Positions 1-10,647 of a stretch of 64,000 nt of DNA are shown here, piece after piece. Source of the DNA: Thalassotalea sp. (GTDB taxonomy: Bacteria > Pseudomonadota > Gammaproteobacteria > Enterobacterales > Alteromonadaceae). The stretch covers positions 1-64,000 of the forward strand of contig JAKVCY010000013.1 of NCBI GenBank assembly GCA_022448425.1, in the 5' to 3' direction. Numbering within the stretch: position 1 is the stretch's first letter; each line of letters starts with the position of its first letter. Position numbers and translations under genes: made by a program. The notes under the pieces are model-generated. The model worked only from the letters and a program-made list of their open reading frames with translations, was not told the DNA's origin and did not search any database.

Positions 1-2
1 CA

Positions 3-212
3 TTTTTATTAGAAAACATTGATGTGACAAGTGATGACGTAGCTAAGATTAAGTCGGTGTTTTACCTTAGTGACTTCCCAAACACCAATGTAAAGTATTA
101 TCAAGCATCACTAATTGCTGTGGAGCCGATGAACCCAAAGGGCATGTACAGAGCCTTAGAAAGATTGAACAATGGCGAACAGTTTGAGGACGTTTTTAAC
201 GAATTCTTTTAA
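3..212 (+). CDS. 3' end of a hypothetical protein, open to the left window edge
   Basis: Frame 3 is open from the window edge (FLLENIDVTSDDVAKI...NEFF) to the stop at 210-212. Confidence 0.5.
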   Translation, partial: FLLENIDVTSDDVAKIKSVFYLSDFPNTNVKYYQASLIAVEPMNPKGMYRALERLNNGEQFEDVFNEFF

Positions 213-366
213 GTGTTGATTAATATTGAAATTTTATTATATCAACACAGAAATGGATCAGAGCCTAGTTATAGCCTACATTTCTTCTTTGCTAGTACCT
301 TTTTATTCAATGGAGCATAGTGGATATCTGCTTAAATCTTACCTTTCTAACGACAAGCTAAAGCCC

Positions 367-456
367 ACCAAAACGAAAAAAGGGTAATAACCTTATGGCT
401 ATTACCCTTTTTGATTGTATGTCTAATAGAAATTAGTGGTTTTCAGACACCATGTT
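367..456 (-). repeat. Direct repeat copy A: duplicated fdx 3' end (last 7 codons MVSENH*) plus rho-independent terminator
   Basis: Ungapped alignment with 2628-2717, about 81/90 identical by hand count. Confidence 0.85.
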
Positions 457-521
457 GTTGATATATTCGATTTAGGACAAATGCTATTTCAAAATAGATA
501 GCAATATAAGCCCCAAAATTA

Positions 522-2492
522 TTACTGAGAACGTTTAACAATCAAAATGATTGAAAGAAGAAGCAAGCACCACAAAGCCCCCCCTGAACTATTTTTAGGC
601 TTATCTAAAACTTTTATAGTAGTAGTCTCACTCACACTCAATTCACCGTCACTTACAGTAACTTTGAAACGATAGTCTTCATCGCCTGAGACACTCGGTG
701 CAACGAAAATAAATGATGTTATTGCATTAGCTAAATCTAAAGCTGTAGCGCCAGATAACTGTTCCCAAATAATAGTTAATTCATCACCATCCAAATCTTG
801 AACTTCTAGATTGACGGCTAATTCTTCATTTTCTATTACGTTTGCAGACATAGGAGTAAGCTGTATAGTGGGGGCTTTATTAACATCAACAATATTAACG
901 TCCAAAAATACTGTTTTAGCATAATTACCATCTGAAACTTCTACAGAAAAAGCGATCGTCGTATCGCGTTCAACTTCTGGCGCTAAAAAGCTTAAATCTT
1001 TTTCTTTTTCTGAAAAATCTAGCACTAACTCGTCGGATAGCTGTCGCCAACGATACTCTAGCTCATCATTATCTTCATCATATATCGATAACTCTAGAAA
1101 AAAAGTATCTCCTTCATTAGCCATTAACTGCTCTTCAGGCAAAGCAATTGCTGGGGCTATATTAAGTTGCGAAACATTTGTGACACTATTGGTTACAGGA
1201 TCATAGTACGTTAAGTTGCCAACTGATTCGGAATTTTTGGAATGGAAAAATAATTTATTATCAAACGATTGAAAATTAACAGGATTGGAACTTACATCTC
1301 CTGAGTTTATATCGGCCACCTGCTCAATCGTTAAAGTTGACTTATTGACCTTCCACAACTCTCTCCCTAGAGTTTCAGTAAAACCAGAAAAATAGAGTTC
1401 ACCTGCAAAAATAAACAAATTATCAGGTTCAAGGCTTCCTGAGCCCTCCATTGTAGATGCATATAAATCTATTTTATTTTCGTTTAAATCAAGCTCAAAT
1501 ATTTCACTTCCAGTCTCTGGAGATTTGGCAACAAAATAAACCTTATTCCCTTGCCTAGCAAATGAATCAGAAAAAGATTCCAGCTGGGCTAACCACTCAC
1601 CGTCAAGTAAAGTTTCATCGTGAGTATCGGGGTTATAAACAACTACCCCTCCTTTTTTAACGGAAAAATCAACAAGATCTAATCTATGGTCGTAACGAAT
1701 AGTAGAATTGAAAAACGTATAAGTATTTTCTTCACTTGAAATAACTTTTTGAATTTCAAAAGTTTCAGATGACTGAGCATCGTTGAGATATCCTAATGCG
1801 CGAGCACAAACTGCAGAGTCGGTTTGCGTAGCAGTTACCGTATCATAAAAAATGGCACAATCTTTTCGTTTAAAATGTGAAGATTCACGATAAACCTTAA
1901 TCAAATAGTGTTGATGTGCGACAAAATCAAAGCCTTTTAATTGTGCGTTTGATGAAGTAGAAAAGTTGTCACTCAGATCGATATTCGTAACTTCACCAGA
2001 ATTAATAACAATTTGATTAAAGAGCCATTCATGTCCGGCAAAGAGTGCAACAAAAACCAGTTGGCTATTAAATACTAGCGGGTTAAAAATATCGTAAAGG
2101 TTATTCGAGTCTTTTTTAAGCTCTATTCCTTCAACCATTTCTATTGTGTTGGTCAGTGGATTGATATACCTAAGCCTTGTCGACCACGAAGACACTTGGC
2201 TCAAATTGCTGAAATATAAACGTCCACCATAGCTCACTAAATTTTCAGGGTCAGAGCTTGAAGCCCCGTCTAAAAAATCCTCTATTAATGTAGCCACGTT
2301 TGACTGCGGATCATATTGCCATAGCTCCTGACCATGAATTGCATCTTCGGCAGTAAAATATAACTTCCCATCGTGAACAGTAAGTTCAGATAGATTGGTA
2401 AAATGGAAGTTAGCATTTGCGACAGCTGTTTTTGAACCGAAAAATGTAAGTAAAAAGCCAATTAATACGATTGCCCTAATATTAGAAACCAT
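522..2492 (-). CDS. Secreted/surface protein with ELW-type repeats and PKD-like domains, C-terminal GlyGly-CTERM-like sorting tail
   Basis: 656-aa ORF; N-terminal signal; repeated 'xELWxx' blocks; 'GDELTIIWEQLSG' and 'ELEYRWRQLSD' PKD-like motifs; C-term SSGGALWCLLLLSIILIVKRSQ. Confidence 0.75.
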   Translation of the reverse strand: MVSNIRAIVLIGFLLTFFGSKTAVANANFHFTNLSELTVHDGKLYFTAEDAIHGQELWQYDPQSNVATLIEDFLDGASSSDPENLVSYGGRLYFSNLSQVSSWSTRLRYINPLTNTIEMVEGIELKKDSNNLYDIFNPLVFNSQLVFVALFAGHEWLFNQIVINSGEVTNIDLSDNFSTSSNAQLKGFDFVAHQHYLIKVYRESSHFKRKDCAIFYDTVTATQTDSAVCARALGYLNDAQSSETFEIQKVISSEENTYTFFNSTIRYDHRLDLVDFSVKKGGVVVYNPDTHDETLLDGEWLAQLESFSDSFARQGNKVYFVAKSPETGSEIFELDLNENKIDLYASTMEGSGSLEPDNLFIFAGELYFSGFTETLGRELWKVNKSTLTIEQVADINSGDVSSNPVNFQSFDNKLFFHSKNSESVGNLTYYDPVTNSVTNVSQLNIAPAIALPEEQLMANEGDTFFLELSIYDEDNDELEYRWRQLSDELVLDFSEKEKDLSFLAPEVERDTTIAFSVEVSDGNYAKTVFLDVNIVDVNKAPTIQLTPMSANVIENEELAVNLEVQDLDGDELTIIWEQLSGATALDLANAITSFIFVAPSVSGDEDYRFKVTVSDGELSVSETTTIKVLDKPKNSSGGALWCLLLLSIILIVKRSQ

Positions 2493-2627
2493 CTCATAAA
2501 ATCCTTTTATTTTCTATTACTTAAAGCTATAAGAGTGAGACAATACTACATTGTGAAGCACTATGCAAATCAACAGTATACGTTTGTTCGTATTGTAAAG
2601 AGGTATGGATATCAGTTAATTAAAAGT

Positions 2628-2717
2628 ACCAAAACGAAAAAAGGGTAATAACCTTCTGATTATTACCCTTTCTCATCGTATGTCTATGAGAAGTTAGTGG
2701 TTTTCAGACACCATGTT
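2628..2717 (-). repeat. Direct repeat copy B: authentic fdx 3' end plus terminator
   Basis: Pairs with 367-456; hairpin AAGGGTAATAA...TTATTACCCTT followed by T tract on the minus strand. Confidence 0.85.
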
Positions 2718-3032
2718 CACGGTGTACTTAGGGATTTCTACCACTAAGTCTTCATCCTTGATGATAGCTTGGCAACCTAAACGTGACTCGGGCTCTAAGC
2801 CCCAAGCTTTGTCTAGCATGTCGTCTTCAAGTTCATCAGACTCATCTAATGAGTCGAAACCTTCACGAATAATCATGTGACAAGTTGTACACGCACATAC
2901 TTTCTCACATGCATGCTCAACACCAATGCCATTTTTTAAGGCAACGTCTAAAACCGTCTCGCCCGTTTCCGCTTCAATAACGGCACCGTCTGGACATAAC
3001 TCTTCATTTGGTAAAAATATAATTTGTGGCAT
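2694..3032 (-). CDS. fdx: ISC-system [2Fe-2S] ferredoxin
   Basis: MPQIIFLPNEELCPDG...CEKVCACTTCHMI; follows hscA in the isc operon. Confidence 0.95.
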   Translation of the reverse strand: MPQIIFLPNEELCPDGAVIEAETGETVLDVALKNGIGVEHACEKVCACTTCHMIIREGFDSLDESDELEDDMLDKAWGLEPESRLGCQAIIKDEDLVVEIPKYTVNMVSENH

Positions 3033-3034
3033 GG

Positions 3035-4897
3035 TTACACCTTATCTACAGATTGACCAGACAATGCAGTGCGAATGGAGGAATCCATTCTACGCTCTGC
3101 AAATGTAGCGGTTGCCTGATTCACAACTTCAATTTGTTTTTCTATATCGTCAGTAGCATTGGTTTTTGCTACTTCTGCCAATGTTGACAGTGCATTTTCA
3201 ATCACGGCTAATTCTTCTTCGCTCAATAATGCTTTATCACTATCTAAAGCTGACTGCACAGCTTCAATCACGCGAGCAGCCTCTACTTGCTGTTCTTTTA
3301 ACATACGTGCTTGAATATCCTCTTTGGCGTTAGCCATTGAGTCTTTGATCATATTCGCAATCTGGCTTTCATCCAAGCCAAATGATGGCTTAACCTCGAT
3401 GCTGGCTTCAACACCAGTAGATTTTTCCATTGCACTCACTTCAAGCAAACCATCAGCATCCACTTTAAAGGTCACGCGAATATGCGCAGCACCAGCGGCC
3501 ATTGGCGGAATATTTCGCAACTCAAAGCGTGCTAACGAACGACAAGCATCAACCAACTCTCGCTCACCCTGCAGCACGTGAATCGCCATTGCTGTTTGGC
3601 CGTCTTTGAACGTTGTGAACTCTTGTGCCTTAGCTACAGGAATAGTGGTGTTACGAGAAATCACCTTCTCAACCAAGCCGCCCATTGTTTCTAAGCCAAG
3701 TGATAAAGGGATAACGTCTAATAACAGCATTTCGCTGTCAGGCTTGTTACCCGCTAAGATATCAGCCTGAGTCGCTGCACCAATTGCTACCACTTTGTCT
3801 GGGTCAATTGATGTTAGAGGTGGCTGTTTGAAAAAGCTTTCTACTTCCTTACGCACTAGTGGCACCCGAGTAGATCCGCCAACCATAACCACTTCGATGA
3901 CTTCATCACTCGTTACCTCAGCATCTTTTAGTGTGCGACGACAAGCACGTAGCGTTTGAGCGACTAGTTTTTGAATTAATGATTCAAACGTTTCTTTACT
4001 TAACTCATGCTGCCACTTCTTGCCATCTTCAAGCTCAAGCGTAATTTCACATGACTCAGCAGAAGATAACGTTTCTTTAGCCTGACATGCCTGCATCGTT
4101 AATTGGCGTTCAAGCGAAGGAGAAAGTGGGCGAGTTAGGCCAGCTTGCTCTACCAAGTAATCTGCAATCGCTAAATCGAAGTCGTCTCCGCCAAGCGCAG
4201 AATCGCCGCCTGTCGCTAACACTTCGAATACACCTTTGTTAAGACGTAAGATTGAGATATCAAATGTACCGCCACCTAAATCGTAAACAGCGATAACACC
4301 TTCTTTACCTGAATCTAAACCATATGCTATGGCAGCGGCTGTTGGCTCATTCAAAAGTCTTAGCACATTTAAACCAGCAAGCTTAGCTGCATCTTTAGTA
4401 CTTTGACGTTGTGCGTCATCAAAATAAGCAGGAACAGTAATAACTGCACCCACTAATTCACCGGCCAATGAAGCTTCTGCACGTGAGCGCAATGTGCTCA
4501 GAACTTCTGACGACACTTGTACTGGGTTGACCTTACCCTTTCGCGTCACTAACTCAGGATGGTTTTCATCACCGCAGAATTGATATGGCAAAGATGGATA
4601 CTTGGCTTGAATGTCCGCTAATGATCGACCAATAAGTCGTTTCGCAGAGACTATGGTATTTTCTGGATCAGTTACCGCATGCGCTTTAGCGGCATCGCCA
4701 ACTAATGTTCCATCATTCTGATAGCTCACAATTGACGGCAAGACATCGCTACCATCAGCTGCTTTAAGCGTAGTTGCCTCGCCACTTAACACACTGGCCA
4801 CGAGTGAGTTCGTCGTACCTAAATCAATACCGACAGCAAGTCGATGCTCATGAGGTACAGTACTTTGCCCTGGTTCGGCTATCTGTAATAAGGCCAT
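3035..4897 (-). CDS. hscA: Fe-S cluster assembly Hsp70 chaperone HscA
   Basis: Hsp70 motifs [24 protein letters not shown]; operon context. Confidence 0.96.
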   Translation of the reverse strand: MALLQIAEPGQSTVPHEHRLAVGIDLGTTNSLVASVLSGEATTLKAADGSDVLPSIVSYQNDGTLVGDAAKAHAVTDPENTIVSAKRLIGRSLADIQAKYPSLPYQFCGDENHPELVTRKGKVNPVQVSSEVLSTLRSRAEASLAGELVGAVITVPAYFDDAQRQSTKDAAKLAGLNVLRLLNEPTAAAIAYGLDSGKEGVIAVYDLGGGTFDISILRLNKGVFEVLATGGDSALGGDDFDLAIADYLVEQAGLTRPLSPSLERQLTMQACQAKETLSSAESCEITLELEDGKKWQHELSKETFESLIQKLVAQTLRACRRTLKDAEVTSDEVIEVVMVGGSTRVPLVRKEVESFFKQPPLTSIDPDKVVAIGAATQADILAGNKPDSEMLLLDVIPLSLGLETMGGLVEKVISRNTTIPVAKAQEFTTFKDGQTAMAIHVLQGERELVDACRSLARFELRNIPPMAAGAAHIRVTFKVDADGLLEVSAMEKSTGVEASIEVKPSFGLDESQIANMIKDSMANAKEDIQARMLKEQQVEAARVIEAVQSALDSDKALLSEEELAVIENALSTLAEVAKTNATDDIEKQIEVVNQATATFAERRMDSSIRTALSGQSVDKV

Positions 4898-4986
4898 TTG
4901 TTACTCTTAATTTTGTAGGATGCTGTTTATAGCTTGGTAATTCATAGGTGGAATTTTAGCGACTTTCCACCTATTTATCAGGATTT

Positions 4987-5514
4987 TTATGTTTCGAACA
5001 AAAAATCTTCTAAGCGATCGAGCTCTAGGTGTAACTTTTGGTAAAACTTAAGTTTACGCAAGTTGTCGCTGGCAAGTTGATTAGCTTCTTCGGTATTATC
5101 AGCTAGCTGCGTTTGCATGGTTTTAAACAAACCTTCAAATTCGATTTCTAACACTTGAGTGGCTTCGAATATCGCCGCGTCAATGTCATCAGCAAACTTT
5201 ACTTCTGCAAGCATTTCACGCAACTCCATTTGGCGCATTAAGAACATATTATCTTTAAACGACGCTTGCTCATTAGGCATTTCAGTGCCACGTAAGGTAA
5301 GCATGTATTCCGCGCGCTTTAACGGATTTTTTAACGATTGGTAAGCATCGTTAATCATGGAAGATTTTTGAACAGCCAACATTTGTTCTTGGCTAGAAGC
5401 GTGAGCGAAACGGTCAGGATGAACACTTCGCTGTAATTTTTGGTAAACCTGCGCTAGACGTTCCGTATCCAGGTTGAATTTTTCTTCCAGACCGAATAAT
5501 TGAAAGTAATTCAA
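4987..5514 (-). CDS. hscB: Fe-S cluster co-chaperone HscB
   Basis: J-domain with HPD (SVHPDRF), length and operon position. Confidence 0.95.
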   Translation of the reverse strand: MNYFQLFGLEEKFNLDTERLAQVYQKLQRSVHPDRFAHASSQEQMLAVQKSSMINDAYQSLKNPLKRAEYMLTLRGTEMPNEQASFKDNMFLMRQMELREMLAEVKFADDIDAAIFEATQVLEIEFEGLFKTMQTQLADNTEEANQLASDNLRKLKFYQKLHLELDRLEDFLFET

Positions 5515-5545
5515 AACAACTCCGATACTTTACTGTTTGGGTTAG

Positions 5546-5869
5546 TTAAACGTTGAAGCTCTCACCACAACCACATTCGCCTTTCGCGTTAGGGTTAGTG
5601 AATTTAAAGCCTTCGTTTAAGCCTTCCTTAACGAAGTCTAATTCGACTCCGTCAAGGTATACTAGGCTCTTGGCGTCAATAATAACGTTAACGTCATCAA
5701 TTTCGAACATCTGATCGTCTTCGTTCATGTCATCAACAAACTCAAGCACGTATGCTAAACCAGAACATCCAGTGGTTTTAATGCCTAGGCGTAAGCCTAA
5801 ACCTTTACCACGGTTTACTAGAAAAGACCTTACGCGATCTGCCGCCGATGCGGTCATAGTGACTGCCAT
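5546..5869 (-). CDS. iscA: Iron-sulfur assembly protein IscA
   Basis: [14 protein letters not shown] and CGCGESF cysteine motif. Confidence 0.96.
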   Translation of the reverse strand: MAVTMTASAADRVRSFLVNRGKGLGLRLGIKTTGCSGLAYVLEFVDDMNEDDQMFEIDDVNVIIDAKSLVYLDGVELDFVKEGLNEGFKFTNPNAKGECGCGESFNV

Positions 5870-5878
5870 TATACTTCC

Positions 5879-6262
5879 TTAGCTGTCTTGCTTACTTTGG
5901 TAATCTTCTAATGCAGCTTTAATTGCATCTTCAGCTAAGATTGAGCAGTGAATTTTCACCGGTGGTAATGCTAACTCTTCAGCAATTGCAGTGTTCTTAA
6001 TTTCTGCTGCTTCTTCAATGCTTTTACCTTTTACCCACTCAGTAACTAGTGAGCTTGATGCAATTGCACTACCACAACCGTAGGTTTTGAATTTAGCATC
6101 TTCAATAATACCTTCATCAGTGATTTTAAGCTGTAGTTTCATCACATCACCACATGCTGGTGCACCAACCATACCGGTTGCTACTTGTGGATCGTTCTTA
6201 TCAAGAGAGCCTACATTTCTTGGGTTTTCGTAATGATCGATTACTTTTTCGCTATATGCCAT
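5879..6262 (-). CDS. iscU: Fe-S scaffold IscU
   Basis: MAYSEKVIDHYENPRNVGS; LPPVKIHCSILAEDAIKAA. Confidence 0.97.
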   Translation of the reverse strand: MAYSEKVIDHYENPRNVGSLDKNDPQVATGMVGAPACGDVMKLQLKITDEGIIEDAKFKTYGCGSAIASSSLVTEWVKGKSIEEAAEIKNTAIAEELALPPVKIHCSILAEDAIKAALEDYQSKQDS

Positions 6263-6278
6263 TTTTCAACTCCTGCGC

Positions 6279-7493
6279 TTAGTGCGCTACCCATTCAACT
6301 GATTCTAAATCAACACCGTCTTGGAACATTTCCCAAAGTGGTGACATTTCACGTAGATGACCAATTGCGTTTTGAATTAATTCGATTGCATAGTCAATTT
6401 CTTCTTCTGTGGTAAAACGACCAAAACTGAAGCGAATTGAACTGTGTGCTAGTTCGTCATTCAGACCTAATGCACGTAAAACATATGAAGGCTCTAAGCT
6501 AGCAGACGTACAAGCAGAACCACTTGATACCGCTAAGTCTTTAAGTGCCATGATAAGCGACTCACCTTCAACGAAGTTGAAGCTAACGTTTAGGTTACCT
6601 GGGTAACGCTTGTCGAAGTCACCGTTAACAAAAACCTGTTCCATATCTTTGATACCTGCCCATAGGCGGTCACGCATTTTAGTTACGTGTTCAAGGTCTT
6701 TTGCCATTTCTTCTTTGGCGATACGGAAAGCTTCACCCATACCAACGATTTGGTGTGTCGCTAGTGTACCACTGCGCATACCGCGCTCGTGACCACCACC
6801 GTGCATTTGTGCTTCTAAACGCATGCGTGGCTTACGGCGAACATATAACGCACCAATGCCTTTAGGGCCATAAATTTTGTGCGCTGAGAACGACATTAAA
6901 TCAACTTTTAAGTTTTGCATGTCGATTGGCAATTTGCCTGCACTTTGCGCAGCGTCAACGTGGAATGCAATCTTACGTGCACGACACATTTCACCAATTT
7001 CAGCGATATCTTGAATCACGCCAATTTCGTTGTTGATGTGCATAACTGATACAACAACCGTATCATCACGCATCGCTGCTTCAAGTTTTTTAAGGTCAAT
7101 TAAGCCATTTGGCTCTGGATCAAGGTAAGTTACTTCGAAGCCTTGACGCTCTAGTTCACGACACGTATCAAGTACAGCTTTATGCTCTGTTTTACACGTG
7201 ATGATGTGCTTACCTTTCTTGCTATAAAAGTGCGCAGCACCTTTGATTGCAAGGTTGTTTGATTCTGTTGCACCTGAAGTGATAACAATTTCACGGGAGT
7301 CTGCATTGATTAAGTCAGCAATTTGGTTACGTGCGATATCAACTGCTTCCTCAGCCTGCCAGCCGAATTTGTGAGAGCGAGATGCTGGATTACCAAAATG
7401 CCCTTCATTTGTCATATATTCCATCATTTTCTCAGCAACGCGCTTATCAACTGGCGTTGTTGCAGAATAATCAAAATAAATCGGTAATTTCAT
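6279..7493 (-). CDS. iscS: Cysteine desulfurase IscS
   Basis: [53 protein letters not shown]. Confidence 0.97.
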   Translation of the reverse strand: MKLPIYFDYSATTPVDKRVAEKMMEYMTNEGHFGNPASRSHKFGWQAEEAVDIARNQIADLINADSREIVITSGATESNNLAIKGAAHFYSKKGKHIITCKTEHKAVLDTCRELERQGFEVTYLDPEPNGLIDLKKLEAAMRDDTVVVSVMHINNEIGVIQDIAEIGEMCRARKIAFHVDAAQSAGKLPIDMQNLKVDLMSFSAHKIYGPKGIGALYVRRKPRMRLEAQMHGGGHERGMRSGTLATHQIVGMGEAFRIAKEEMAKDLEHVTKMRDRLWAGIKDMEQVFVNGDFDKRYPGNLNVSFNFVEGESLIMALKDLAVSSGSACTSASLEPSYVLRALGLNDELAHSSIRFSFGRFTTEEEIDYAIELIQNAIGHLREMSPLWEMFQDGVDLESVEWVAH

Positions 7494-7526
7494 GGATTAT
7501 ATTTCTCCAATGCTTGAACGAGCTAG

Positions 7527-8033
7527 TTAAGACCAGTCGTTTACAATGTTTCGGGTTGCAATCAAGGTTTCTAAACTTGGCTCAGGCTGATTCATTTGTT
7601 CTGCATCCTGACGTTTTGAAACCGATTTGACATCTCGTTGTTCTACGAGCTCTGACAATGAGATGCTTTGTAAGAATTCTTCAATGCGCTTACTTAAGTC
7701 TGACCAAAGGGTATGAGTTAAGCATTGATTACCGCCTTGGCAGTTGCCCTGTCCCATACATTTCGTTGCATCGACACTTTCGTCTACTGCACTAATCACA
7801 TCAGCGACAGCGATTTGTGCCGAACATTTACCCAAACGATAACCGCCACCTGGGCCTCGTACGCTAGTCACTAAGCCGTGTTTGCGTAAGCGAGAGAAAA
7901 GTTGTTCTAAGTAAGAAAGTGATATTCCTTGACGTTCAGAAATATCAGCTAGCGGCACAGGTCCAGAGGCTGCATGAATCGCAACGTCTAACATAGCTGT
8001 TACGGCATAACGCCCTTTTGAAGTTAATTTCAT
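7527..8033 (-). CDS. iscR: Rrf2-family Fe-S regulator IscR
   Basis: [18 protein letters not shown]; cysteines [13 protein letters not shown]; upstream of iscS. Confidence 0.95.
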   Translation of the reverse strand: MKLTSKGRYAVTAMLDVAIHAASGPVPLADISERQGISLSYLEQLFSRLRKHGLVTSVRGPGGGYRLGKCSAQIAVADVISAVDESVDATKCMGQGNCQGGNQCLTHTLWSDLSKRIEEFLQSISLSELVEQRDVKSVSKRQDAEQMNQPEPSLETLIATRNIVNDWS

Positions 8034-8063
8034 AATGTGCCCTAGTTAATTCGCCGCGCAATT

Positions 8064-8175
8064 ATATATATCCTTGTAAATTAGTCAAACATATACCCGA
8101 CTAAATCACTCAAGTATTATACGTGCGAATTTGCATTTGGGTCAATAAATACCTGACTAAATTACTCAAGTATTT
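8064..8175. promoter_or_regulatory. Tandem IscR type 1-like operators upstream of iscR
   Basis: 8092-8117 (tatacccgactaaatcactcaagtata) and 8147-8173 (aatacctgactaaattactcaagtatt) fit the ATAnnnGACTnnnnnAGTnnnnTAT-type palindrome; 8066-8092 is a weaker third candidate. Confidence 0.7.
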
Positions 8176-8302
8176 ATTATTCATGTGTGGAATGTACTGA
8201 AAAGGCCTGTAATTATAAAGGATGACGAAGTGACGATTCAAACATTTTCTATCGTTAAATAGCCACTCTATTGACGTAAAACTCAATTCGTTAATAGGCT
8301 AA

Positions 8303-9109
8303 TTAAATTGTTGGATCAAAAGCTTCTACAGACTGCTTTCTGCGTTCAGCTGCTTTTTTCTCGTCTTCAACAAACTCACCAACGCGCAATTCAGGCAACT
8401 CTTTATCACAAACATTACCACCAAGGTGATTAACTTCTTTACATAAATCAGTCACTTTGCCGTCCATCAGGTGAATGTGATCAAGTAAACGTCCAATCGC
8501 TTTGGCAACGGGATCTGGATTGTCTTCTGATACCGCATAAGCATCAAAACCATACTTTTGAGCAACAGCATCCCTTGCACCGTTGCCTTTCTTGCCATTT
8601 GGATTGACAATCTTGCCTGGAATGCCGACTGCTGTTGCATTTGCAGGTACGTCTTTAACCACAACAGAGTTAGAACCAACCTTACCACCCTTACCGATAG
8701 TAATTGGGCCAAGAATTTGTGCACCAGCACCAATAACAGCATTATCTTCAAGCGTTGGGTGGCGTTTACCTTCCTTCCAGCTAGTACCACCTAAAGTAAC
8801 ACCATGGTAGATGGTTACGTCATCGCCTATTTCAGCAGTTTCACCAATCACCACCCCCATACCGTGGTCGATAAAGAAACGGCGTCCAAGTGTCGCACCG
8901 GGGTGTATTTCGACACCTGTTAACCAACGAGAAAAAGTTGATAGCAAGCGCGCCAATAATTTCCAATTATGGCGCCACAGTTTATTACTTAGTCGGTGGA
9001 CCCAAATGGCATGCATACCTGGATAATTGGTTAACACTTCAAACCAATTACGTGCTGCTGGATCTCTATCGAAGATACTTTGAATATCTTCTCTAATTCG
9101 ACTAAACAT
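8303..9109 (-). CDS. cysE: Serine O-acetyltransferase
   Basis: Hexapeptide-repeat acyltransferase; [44 protein letters not shown]. Confidence 0.95.
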   Translation of the reverse strand: MFSRIREDIQSIFDRDPAARNWFEVLTNYPGMHAIWVHRLSNKLWRHNWKLLARLLSTFSRWLTGVEIHPGATLGRRFFIDHGMGVVIGETAEIGDDVTIYHGVTLGGTSWKEGKRHPTLEDNAVIGAGAQILGPITIGKGGKVGSNSVVVKDVPANATAVGIPGKIVNPNGKKGNGARDAVAQKYGFDAYAVSEDNPDPVAKAIGRLLDHIHLMDGKVTDLCKEVNHLGGNVCDKELPELRVGEFVEDEKKAAERRKQSVEAFDPTI

Positions 9110-9121
9110 AATGTGTCCTAT

Positions 9122-9913
9122 CTATTTATCGTCTTTTTCCGCAAGGCGTTTTGCCGTCTTCTCTACTGAGGACAAAATGCCACGCCACATTTTTACTTCT
9201 TTACTGTCAGGTCGAGCGCGATTAATGAAACGTCTCAACTTCGTCATGACAAGGCCGGGGTGGCTTGGCACTATAAAGCCAGTTGCTTTCAATGCATCTT
9301 CAAAGTGCTGGAACATGCGCTCTGTTTCTTCAACAATAGGGTATTCTTCATCATCGGCTTTTTCTGCAAATACTGCGTTCTCTGCAGCCAAGTAAGCCAT
9401 GCGAACTTCGTAGCTAAGTGTTTGCACTGCCATCGCTAAATTAAGCGAGCTGTATTCAGGATTAGCAGGAATTTGTACATGGAAATGGCAAAGTTGCAGC
9501 TCTTCATTTGTTAGACCGCTACTCTCTCTACCAAATACTAAAGCAACCGGGTAGTCGGTCACTTCTTGAATGAGTTTTTCACCACAATTTCTTGGTTCAA
9601 GCATTGGCCATGGTAAAGTACGTGAACGTGCACTTGTACCTACTACCAACCCACATTCAGTAATAGCTTCTTCAAGTGTTTTTACCACTTGTACATTAGC
9701 AAGCACATCTGTTGCGCCTGCTGCTAGTGCTTGCGCTTGACCATTCGGCATTTCGATTGGGTCAACTAGCACCAACTGGCTTAACCCCATGGTTTTCATC
9801 GCACGAGCTGCTGAGCCGATGTTGCGACAATCTGACGTATTAACTAATACAATTTTAACGTTCGCTAAATTTGGCGAAGTCTTTGAGTTTTCATTTTGAC
9901 TTTGATTAGACAT
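9122..9913 (-). CDS. trmJ: tRNA (cytidine/uridine-32-2'-O)-methyltransferase TrmJ
   Basis: SPOUT motifs [36 protein letters not shown]; next to suhB and cysE. Confidence 0.92.
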   Translation of the reverse strand: MSNQSQNENSKTSPNLANVKIVLVNTSDCRNIGSAARAMKTMGLSQLVLVDPIEMPNGQAQALAAGATDVLANVQVVKTLEEAITECGLVVGTSARSRTLPWPMLEPRNCGEKLIQEVTDYPVALVFGRESSGLTNEELQLCHFHVQIPANPEYSSLNLAMAVQTLSYEVRMAYLAAENAVFAEKADDEEYPIVEETERMFQHFEDALKATGFIVPSHPGLVMTKLRRFINRARPDSKEVKMWRGILSSVEKTAKRLAEKDDK

Positions 9914-10185
9914 TAAATAACTATCTAGATGGCTAAAATTGACAGTAGTTTAACATAACTTTGTTATCTCAGCAGCCTCGTATTTTGACGCTTATTCATC
10001 TAACTCGCTATTTAGTTTCATTATGAATTAGTGTTTTTTGTTCTAATTCAAACTTCGCTAGTTAAATCTACTTTACTATGCGCGCCTCAATCGTAAGGAA
10101 TAGACTATGATTAATAGCACTAATTAGTGCTTTAAGCTCTCGATACTTGTTAATTACTCCTGTTGTAAAGCTAAATAAGGAGTAA

Positions 10186-10509
10186 CGAGAAATAAAGGAG
10201 AAGACAGACAAAACAAAGTGTGCGTCATTCCGCTACACCTTCACTATTAAAGGGCATTTACCGAGGGATATCTGTCAGCTAATACTACGTCATCATGATC
10301 ACAGTTATGTAAAGCAAGGCACAGGTGACGCCAATGAATTAGCCTATTGCGTGCTCAAGGCGGCAGAAAACCTAACCGAAAATTTTAAGCGGTATGCCAA
10401 TTCGGCTGACTGGCCGCATATCCATCGCGATGTGCTCTCGACGTTAGGTATATCTGACGAAGATTATAGAGACTTAGCCGATGACTACATGCAAGTTTAT
10501 GAAGGCTAA
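10186..10509 (+). pseudogene. Open frame (about 107 codons) coding-like but without ATG/GTG/TTG start; putative remnant or non-canonical start
   Basis: Manual frame-1 translation: ...KTDKTKCASFRYTFTIKGHLPRDICQLILRHHDHSYVKQGTGDANELAYCVLKAAENLTENFKRYANSADWPHIHRDVLSTLGISDEDYRDLADDYMQVYEG*; in-frame TAA at 10183-10185. Confidence 0.4.
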
Positions 10510-10647
10510 AACGTAAAACGTTTAATTTTTAAACACCAGCAACTAGCATTTCATAATTGTTGCTGGTAAAATGCACGCCGCGTTGGCGACGAGTGGGTTG
10601 TCAGCACTGTTCTTTTACATGCTGTTTTACAAGTTAAAGGTAGTTAT

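Noticed and set aside
253-387. 44-aa ORF MDQSLVIAYISSLLVPFYSMEHSGYLLKSYLSNDKLKPTKTKKG ending inside repeat copy A
   Set aside because: Hydrophobic N-terminus is suggestive, but no ribosome-binding site and the C-terminus is encoded by a duplicated terminator
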